Below are positions 7,090-11,334 of a stretch of 11,334 bases of DNA, one piece after another. The notes beneath the pieces are model-generated. The model searched no databases. It saw only the letters and a list, made by a program, of their open reading frames with translations, and was not told the origin of the DNA. A program made the translations under genes and the position numbers. Source of the stretch: an uncultured Prevotella sp. (GTDB lineage: Bacteria; Bacteroidota; Bacteroidia; Bacteroidales; Bacteroidaceae); the NCBI GenBank assembly GCA_900550035.1, contig URQS01000081.1, positions 1-11,334 of the forward strand, written 5' to 3'. How positions within the stretch are numbered: position 1 is the first letter of the stretch; each line of letters starts with the position of its first letter.

Positions 7090-7144
7090 AGTTGTAATGT
7101 TTTTAAAGGATGTTATTGTAATGTTATTTTGTTTTATTGCTATT

Positions 7145-8512
7145 TTATAATTTGTTCTTTATCATCTTCAGTTCCTCTACAATATTGTTGTACACATGGC
7201 GGTGGAGCTTGTAGAAGCACAGGCACACAGCTGTTACCATCCAAAGCATACCAGGAATAGTGGAGAACGTGTGGCGCATGATGTTTATCACGTCAGCGTT
7301 CTGCTCCGCTCCAGCCACATATCCCGCTGAGTCGAGAGCCAGAGCAAACATCGCTGTGCCGAGAGCCATGCCCATCTTGTTGGCAAGCGAGACAAAGGCA
7401 TACTGGAAGCCGTCGTTGCGTATGCCCGTCTTCCACTCGCCATACTCCACACAGTCGGGTATGATGGCATAGATGGCTGTGTTGAAGCCCGAGAAGAAGA
7501 ACCAGGCTATTGCCGAGCACAGATAGAACTGTATGGGGGTGGTGTTGGGGCTGAAGAAGTAGAGCATAGCCATGAATATGCCGCAGAGCAGGGCGAAGAC
7601 GGCTGCTGCATATCCCTTGTTGCCAGTCTGGCGGAACACCCACGGGAAGCATGCGGCTCCTGCTATCGACGGCAATATGATGGCCATGGAATAGTAGCTG
7701 AAGAGCGTTGCCGACCCTTCGACGTAGGTGAAGTAGTAGAGAATGTCGGCGTTGCGTCCGTAGAGAATGAATCCGAAGAGAAACTGTCCGAGGACGGCAA
7801 GCAGATAGGGTCGGTTCTTGAGCACCGACTTCAGCTGCACCGAAAGCGGCAGCTTCTGTCCTACGGGCACCTCAACCACCTCCTTGGTCTTGCTGAAGCA
7901 GAACAGATGGCACGAGGCGAAGATGACGCCGTATATTACGGCTACGGCGAGATAGCCGGTACGGGCGTCGCCCTTGCCAAAGAATGTAACGAGCGGCACG
8001 GTGATGATGTTGAGCACGCCGATGGCTATCATTGCGCTCACCGAACGGCTTGTATTGAGCTTGGCGCGCTCATCAATGTCTTGTGTCATAGCTCCGCAGA
8101 GTGTGCCGTAAGGCAGGTTGACGCAGGTGTATCCGAGCACCAGTATGCAGTAGGTGACAGCCATATACACTATCTTGGCGGTCTGGCTCCAACCGGGGTG
8201 TGCCCAGAACGTGAGCATCAGTATGATGGCGGTTACAGGTGCTCCGAACAGAAGCCAAGGACGGAAGCGTCCCCAGCGTGTGTGGGTCTTGTCGGTAAGG
8301 GTTCCGATGATAGGGTCGTTCACGGCATCCCAGATGCGCGACACAAGCATAAGCGTCGCCACGGCACTCATGCCGATGCCGAACACGTCGGTGTAGAAAA
8401 TCATGAGGAAGTTACTGACGAACATCCAGCTGAAGTTGCAGCCTACATCGCCCATTCCATAGGCAATCTTGCTGACAAACGGCACGCGGCCATTGTGTGT
8501 GGTTGTATTCAT
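7145..8512 (-). CDS. GPH-family (MelB-like) sugar:cation symporter
   Basis: A 455-residue inner-membrane protein with about 12 helices belonging to the glycoside-pentoside-hexuronide:cation symporter family. The cation-site motif RIWDAVNDP (59-67) supplies Asp62 and Asp66, equivalent to MelB Asp55 and Asp59. The loop DKTHTRWGRFRPWLL (74-88) is the family signature. Where MelB has the sugar-binding Asp124, this protein has Asn132 in VNLPYGTL, a variation I recall from xyloside-type members, so melibiose is unlikely as substrate. It is the first gene of an operon with the polyol-type dehydrogenase. It carries a complete promoter and a three-operator array, and is divergent from the LacI-family gene that probably controls it. 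The substrate could be a pentose, glycoside, hexuronide or polyol. Confidence 0.9.
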   Translation of the reverse strand: MNTTTHNGRVPFVSKIAYGMGDVGCNFSWMFVSNFLMIFYTDVFGIGMSAVATLMLVSRIWDAVNDPIIGTLTDKTHTRWGRFRPWLLFGAPVTAIILMLTFWAHPGWSQTAKIVYMAVTYCILVLGYTCVNLPYGTLCGAMTQDIDERAKLNTSRSVSAMIAIGVLNIITVPLVTFFGKGDARTGYLAVAVIYGVIFASCHLFCFSKTKEVVEVPVGQKLPLSVQLKSVLKNRPYLLAVLGQFLFGFILYGRNADILYYFTYVEGSATLFSYYSMAIILPSIAGAACFPWVFRQTGNKGYAAAVFALLCGIFMAMLYFFSPNTTPIQFYLCSAIAWFFFSGFNTAIYAIIPDCVEYGEWKTGIRNDGFQYAFVSLANKMGMALGTAMFALALDSAGYVAGAEQNADVINIMRHTFSTIPGMLWMVTAVCLCFYKLHRHVYNNIVEELKMIKNKL

Positions 8513-8546
8513 ATTGCTTTTAGGTTTTTTGGTTATTTTTCTGACG

Positions 8547-8577
8547 CAAAGTTAATGCTTTGGTGCAAGATGGCAAA
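8547..8577 (-). promoter_or_regulatory. Complete Bacteroidetes promoter of the GPH symporter operon
   Basis: On the minus strand TTTG (CAAA at 8574-8577), 19 nt, then TAACTTTG (CAAAGTTA at 8547-8554), matching the -33/-7 consensus. Transcription should start near 8539, giving a leader of about 27 nt. No terminator or promoter box appears between the symporter and dehydrogenase genes, so both depend on it. Confidence 0.82.
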
Positions 8578-8600
8578 GAATAAAATATCAGACATTTTAC

Positions 8601-8643
8601 GCAACCGTTCCCGCAACCGTTCCCTATTTGCGCAACCGTTCCC
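8601..8643 (-). promoter_or_regulatory. Array of three identical LacI-type operators in the divergent intergenic region
   Basis: GCAACCGTTCCC occurs three times: 8601-8612, immediately again at 8613-8624, and after a 7-bp spacer at 8632-8643. The centre is CG and the half-sites are GCAACC and GGGAAC. Spacing and flanks (TTTGCGCAA before and CAAAGA after the third site) match the array at 4511-4553. It lies 23 bp upstream of the symporter's -33 box and about 84 bp upstream of the regulator's -7 box. It could therefore control both directions. Confidence 0.85.
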
Positions 8644-8726
8644 AAAGAAAGTACGCCAATCAACAAGTGCAGCCGACGATTGAAAGTTTTAGAGTCGCAA
8701 TAATTCTATAGATAGAAAACTTTTGC

Positions 8727-8734
8727 TAAATTTG
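8727..8734 (+). promoter_or_regulatory. -7 promoter box of the LacI-family gene
   Basis: TAAATTTG matches TAnnTTTG and lies 38 bp before the ATG at 8773. No TTTG is seen 19-21 bp upstream, so the promoter may be weak, as suits a regulator gene. The three operators lie about 84-126 bp upstream of this box. Confidence 0.55.
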
Positions 8735-8772
8735 CACCATGATTGCAACAAATAGCTAAAACCAACCACACA

Positions 8773-9783
8773 ATGTCAAAATACATCACCATAAAGGATA
8801 TTGCCAACGAACTCGGCATCTCAAAGTCGACAGTATCGCGCGCCCTGTCGGGCGACTCGTCGAATGTGAAGGCAGAAACAATGCAGCTCATCATCGAGAC
8901 GGCACGCCGCATGGGCTATCACCGCAATGAGATGGCTGTGAGTCTGCGAAAGCAAAGCTCGCACAGCGTAGGTATCATCATTCCCGAGATAGTCACATCG
9001 TTCTATATGACATTCATCAGCCATGTGCAGGCTATATTGCGCCAACACGGCTACAATGTGCTCATCGCCTCCTCCAACGAGAGCTACATACAGGAGTGCA
9101 GAAATATAGAAATGATGGAACACTGCATGGTTGACGGGCTTCTTATCAGCGTATGCGACAAGGAACGCAACACGGACGTCTACCGACGTATCGTATCGCG
9201 TGGCACTCCCGTCGTGTTCTTCGACCGTACCATAGACAATGTGGAAGCTTCGCAAGTACGGTCAGACGATTATATTATGGCGTTCTTCATGGTGGAGCAA
9301 CTCATACGCAGCGGCAACAAGAGGATTGTGCATATTCCCGGACCATCACGCATACGCAATGCCTATGAGCGCCAACGCGGCTATCATGATGCTCTGGAGA
9401 AGTTCCACGTCGACTTCAATCCCGACCTTGTGCTGCCACCGGCATTGAGCGCCGAGGAGGGAAGCCGGGTGATGGACAACTTTCTTGACCGCAACATCCC
9501 GTTCGACGCCGTGTTCGGATTTACGGAGACCGCTCTCATAGGTGCCAAGAACCTGATACAGAAACGTGGACTGCGCATACCCGACGATGTGCGTGTGTGC
9601 TGTATGGCGGGCACCACGCTCTGCACTCTTGTACACCCTACCATTACCGCTGTAGAACAGCCCGTAGAGCAAATGGCTGCGGAAGCTTGCCGGCTGCTTA
9701 TTCTCAATATGGGCAACAGCGAAAAGCACGTGGAGGACGTAGTGCTGAGGGGCAGGACAGTAGAAAGGGAGTCAACCGAATAA
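8773..9783 (+). CDS. LacI/GalR-family transcriptional regulator
   Basis: A 336-residue protein of normal family length. Residues 6-25 (TIKDIANELGISKSTVSRAL) form the helix-turn-helix, and residues 48-60 the hinge helix with MGYHRN, where the family usually has Pro in place of Arg51. Residues 65-330 are a periplasmic-binding-protein-like effector domain, with DGLLIS (121-126), FDRT (150-153), RQRGYHDAL (200-208), FGFTETALIGA (248-258) and ITAVEQP (291-297). The usual Asn-Asp of the FxxND motif is replaced by Thr-Glu. A sugar or sugar derivative is the expected ligand. The ATG at 8773 is chosen over an in-frame TTG at 8743 because it leads straight into the DNA-binding domain and lies downstream of the -7 box. 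It is divergent from the GPH symporter and is the likely reader of the GCAANCGTTCCC arrays. Confidence 0.9.
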   Translation: MSKYITIKDIANELGISKSTVSRALSGDSSNVKAETMQLIIETARRMGYHRNEMAVSLRKQSSHSVGIIIPEIVTSFYMTFISHVQAILRQHGYNVLIASSNESYIQECRNIEMMEHCMVDGLLISVCDKERNTDVYRRIVSRGTPVVFFDRTIDNVEASQVRSDDYIMAFFMVEQLIRSGNKRIVHIPGPSRIRNAYERQRGYHDALEKFHVDFNPDLVLPPALSAEEGSRVMDNFLDRNIPFDAVFGFTETALIGAKNLIQKRGLRIPDDVRVCCMAGTTLCTLVHPTITAVEQPVEQMAAEACRLLILNMGNSEKHVEDVVLRGRTVERESTE

Positions 9784-9822
9784 ATAGGTGAACACCCCGG
9801 AAAGGGGCTGACTCTGAACCAG

Positions 9823-9862
9823 GGGAATACGCAATCGTTTGCATAGCGTATTCCCTTTTTTT
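9823..9862 (+). terminator. Strong intrinsic terminator after the LacI-family gene
   Basis: A perfect 10-bp stem, GGGAATACGC (9823-9832) with GCGTATTCCC (9846-9855), encloses a 13-nt loop and is followed by a run of eight T. It lies 40 bp after the stop codon. A smaller hairpin, CCCC/GGGG around GGAAA (9795-9807), precedes it. The loop region also contains GCAATCGTTTGC (9831-9842), which resembles the LacI-type operators. Confidence 0.92.
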
Positions 9863-9898
9863 TGCATAGTCCATATACGCCGACACAGAAAAACGTAT

Positions 9899-9906
9899 TA
9901 ACTTTG
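9899..9906 (+). promoter_or_regulatory. -7 promoter box before the starch-binding protein gene
   Basis: TAACTTTG fits the Bacteroidetes -7 consensus, 57 bp before the ATG at 9963 and downstream of the preceding terminator. No good TTTG lies 19-21 bp upstream. It probably drives both the starch-binding protein and the alpha-amylase gene, with a leader of about 50 nt. Confidence 0.5.
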
Positions 9907-9962
9907 GAGCAAGAAATAATATCACCTAAACTTATAAACTAAAAAAATTACCGATTGCGACT

Positions 9963-10775
9963 ATGCAAAAAAATTACTTGTTTCTCAATTTCTTAGTCAT
10001 GCTTACAAGCTTGGCTTTCGGAGCCTTTGCAGCCCAACCGTCAATGGCAGCAAACGATTACACTCCAACAGTTACGGAAGACGAAATATCTGTCTTCCTT
10101 GAAACCTCATTCGACAATGCTAAGGTTTGGGCGTGGAACAACGAAAATCCACAGCTAACCAATGCTGGATGGCCTGGCGATGCTATGACTCTTATGGGCA
10201 AAACAGCCAATGGCAAGAACGTATTCAAGTGGACATATACTGGCGACAAGGGCGCACCAACAGCCATAATCTTTACTCATGATGGCGAAAAGAAGCTAAA
10301 TGGAGGCGACCAGGAATACGTAAACCACGGTTATTATGTTGAAGGCAAATACACCAAGACTATTGAGGTAGCTGCCGGCAAGGTGATGGTTTTCTTCGAC
10401 AATAGTACAGCCAATCTTAAGGATGTTTACTGCTACATTTACAATGGTACTACTGCAGCGCAGGAATGGCCAGGTATGAAAATGTCACTTGACAACGAAA
10501 CTGAGTATAATGGCAAAAAAGGTTATTATACAGTAGAAGTTCCTCAAGCATTCCTTACTGGTTATTTCGTTATTAATAATGGAGCAGCTGCTTCTAATCT
10601 TGCAGGTGAAACCGTTTATGTGAATGGTACTGTAACGGCTATTGAGACTACAACCATGACTGATGTTAAGAAGGCAACAAATGATGCCTGGTACACCATC
10701 TCTGGTATCCGCATCAAGAAGCCTACTCAGGCTGGTCTCTATATTCACAATGGTAAAAAAGTAATCATCAGATAA
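9963..10775 (+). CDS. Secreted protein with two starch-binding (CBM26-like) modules
   Basis: A 270-residue protein. Residues 1-29 form a signal peptide (hydrophobic 5-24, cut near AAQPSMAA). Two tandem carbohydrate-binding modules follow. The first (about 41-127) has VWAWNNE and AGWPGDAMT (56-76); the second (about 138-225) has VYCYIY and EWPGMKMS (155-175). The spaced aromatics with a WPG motif are typical of CBM26 starch-binding modules found at amylase C-termini. The tail (242-270, WYTISGIRIKKPTQAGLYIHNGKKVIIR) resembles the C-terminal region common in Prevotella exoproteins and might be a surface-sorting signal. There is no catalytic domain. The alpha-amylase gene begins 12 bp downstream, so the two should be co-expressed, this protein holding starch for the enzyme. 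The CBM family assignment is by motif only. Confidence 0.75.
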   Translation: MQKNYLFLNFLVMLTSLAFGAFAAQPSMAANDYTPTVTEDEISVFLETSFDNAKVWAWNNENPQLTNAGWPGDAMTLMGKTANGKNVFKWTYTGDKGAPTAIIFTHDGEKKLNGGDQEYVNHGYYVEGKYTKTIEVAAGKVMVFFDNSTANLKDVYCYIYNGTTAAQEWPGMKMSLDNETEYNGKKGYYTVEVPQAFLTGYFVINNGAAASNLAGETVYVNGTVTAIETTTMTDVKKATNDAWYTISGIRIKKPTQAGLYIHNGKKVIIR

Positions 10776-10787
10776 TAATAGCAGATT

Positions 10788-11334
10788 ATGAAAAAGACAA
10801 TCAATTATGGTCTTCTGATGTTGGTGATGCTCTTCACCATGGCATCCAACATCTTCGCAGACAACAAATATGGTCTTAAAGACAATATTCAGGATGGTGT
10901 CATCCTTCATTGTTTCGACTGGACGTTGGCAGATATCCAGGAAGAAATTCCTAATATCGCCAAGGCAGGCTTTACTGCAGTTCAGACTTCTCCTGTTCAC
11001 GAAAGAGCAGGTAAAGGATCCGTCTGGTATGATGTTTATCGTCCATACGACTTTAAGATAGGTAATGGTCTTGGTACTGAAGCTGACCTGAAGGCTCTCT
11101 GTGCTAAGGCTCATGAGTATGGTGTCAAGGTGATTGTGGATGTGGTAGCTAATCATACCGACTATGGTAACGTGGCAGACCGTTTGAAGGATCAAGGACT
11201 TTACCATCAGCCTTTCGATGTGGGTAATTGGCACGACCGTCATCAGGTGACATTTGGCAAGATAGGTATGTGGGATCTTGATACCAACAATCCTACTGTG
11301 CAAGCCATCATCAAACAATACATCCAGGATTTGA
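10788..11334 (+). CDS. GH13 alpha-amylase, N-terminal part (cut by window end)
   Basis: The frame opens at ATG 10788 and stays open for 182 codons to the window edge. Residues 1-24 are a signal peptide (MKKTINYGLLMLVMLFTMASNIFA). The catalytic (beta/alpha)8 barrel starts with GVILHCFDW (37-45), followed by AGFTAVQTSP (60-69). GH13 conserved region I is VDVVANHT (117-124), and MWDLDTNNPTV (161-171) corresponds to the region V type LPDLDT. The catalytic Asp, Glu and Asp lie beyond the window. It should be an exported endo-acting enzyme that cuts alpha-1,4 links of starch or glycogen. It follows the starch-binding protein gene by 12 bp on the same strand, so they form an operon. No SusC/SusD pair is seen in the window. 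Confidence 0.92.
   Translation, partial: MKKTINYGLLMLVMLFTMASNIFADNKYGLKDNIQDGVILHCFDWTLADIQEEIPNIAKAGFTAVQTSPVHERAGKGSVWYDVYRPYDFKIGNGLGTEADLKALCAKAHEYGVKVIVDVVANHTDYGNVADRLKDQGLYHQPFDVGNWHDRHQVTFGKIGMWDLDTNNPTVQAIIKQYIQDL

Noticed and set aside
7907..8683. Long open frame on the plus strand (258 codons) opposite the GPH symporter
   Set aside because: It is rich in His, Cys, Ala and Glu with no recognisable domain, lies antisense to a well-supported transporter, and runs through the promoter and operator array.
9784..9862. Riboswitch or attenuator leader for the starch genes
   Set aside because: The hairpin and T-run follow the LacI-family gene closely and a separate -7 box lies downstream at 9899, so a simple terminator explains it. 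I recognise no riboswitch core.
10485..11318. Minus-strand open frame of 277 codons at the right end
   Set aside because: It is antisense to the starch-binding protein and GH13 amylase, both of which carry clear motifs; there is no domain or promoter of its own.

Overview
The window looks like chromosomal DNA of a Bacteroidales bacterium, most likely Prevotella or a close relative. Four things support this. Several genes are preceded by the Bacteroidetes promoter boxes (TAnnTTTG near -7, twice paired with TTTG exactly 19 nt upstream). Start codons lack Shine-Dalgarno sequences. There is a TonB-dependent receptor typical of the phylum. A secreted protein ends in the Gly-Leu-Tyr-Ile...Asn-Gly-Lys-Lys tail common in Prevotella exoproteins. 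The species assignment is inference.

Layout. (1) 1-54, minus strand: the 5' end of a group IIC intron that runs out of the window, preceded by the terminator-like hairpin (62-101) that this intron class uses as its target. (2) 208-3089, plus strand: a three-gene metal module. It holds an AraC-type regulator with an N-terminal CxxC heavy-metal-associated domain, a 666-residue TonB-dependent receptor, and a small exported HMA metallochaperone. (3) 3097-3240: an inverted array of 7-bp repeats between convergent genes. (4) 3244-8512, minus strand: a carbohydrate or polyol uptake and oxidation region. In transcription order it has a GPH-family (MelB-like) cation symporter, a zinc polyol/sorbitol-type dehydrogenase and a terminator, then an FHS-family (FucP-like) sugar permease, then a small outer-membrane protein and a VOC-family protein. 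(5) 8773-9783, plus strand: a LacI-family regulator divergent from the symporter and ending in a strong terminator. (6) 9963 to the window end, plus strand: a secreted protein with two starch-binding (CBM26-like) modules, followed by the start of a GH13 alpha-amylase.

The most interesting signal is regulatory. Two 43-bp arrays of three LacI-type operators (consensus GCAANCGTTCCC) occur 4 kb apart, one before the symporter-dehydrogenase operon and one before the outer-membrane protein gene. Internal spacing is identical in both. Both lie 22-23 nt upstream of a TTTG-N19-TAnnTTTG promoter. This ties the outer-membrane protein, symporter and dehydrogenase into one regulon, probably that of the adjacent LacI-family protein. 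The sites lie upstream of the -33 box, which is more typical of activation than of repression. A related 12-bp site sits in the loop of the terminator between the regulator and the starch genes.

How the genes may work together (inference): the outer-membrane protein and GPH symporter would import a glycoside, pentose or polyol, the dehydrogenase would interconvert polyol and ketose, and the FHS permease may handle a related monosaccharide. The substrate cannot be read from the sequence. The metal module appears to be an independent transcription unit, probably for copper or a similar thiophilic metal.
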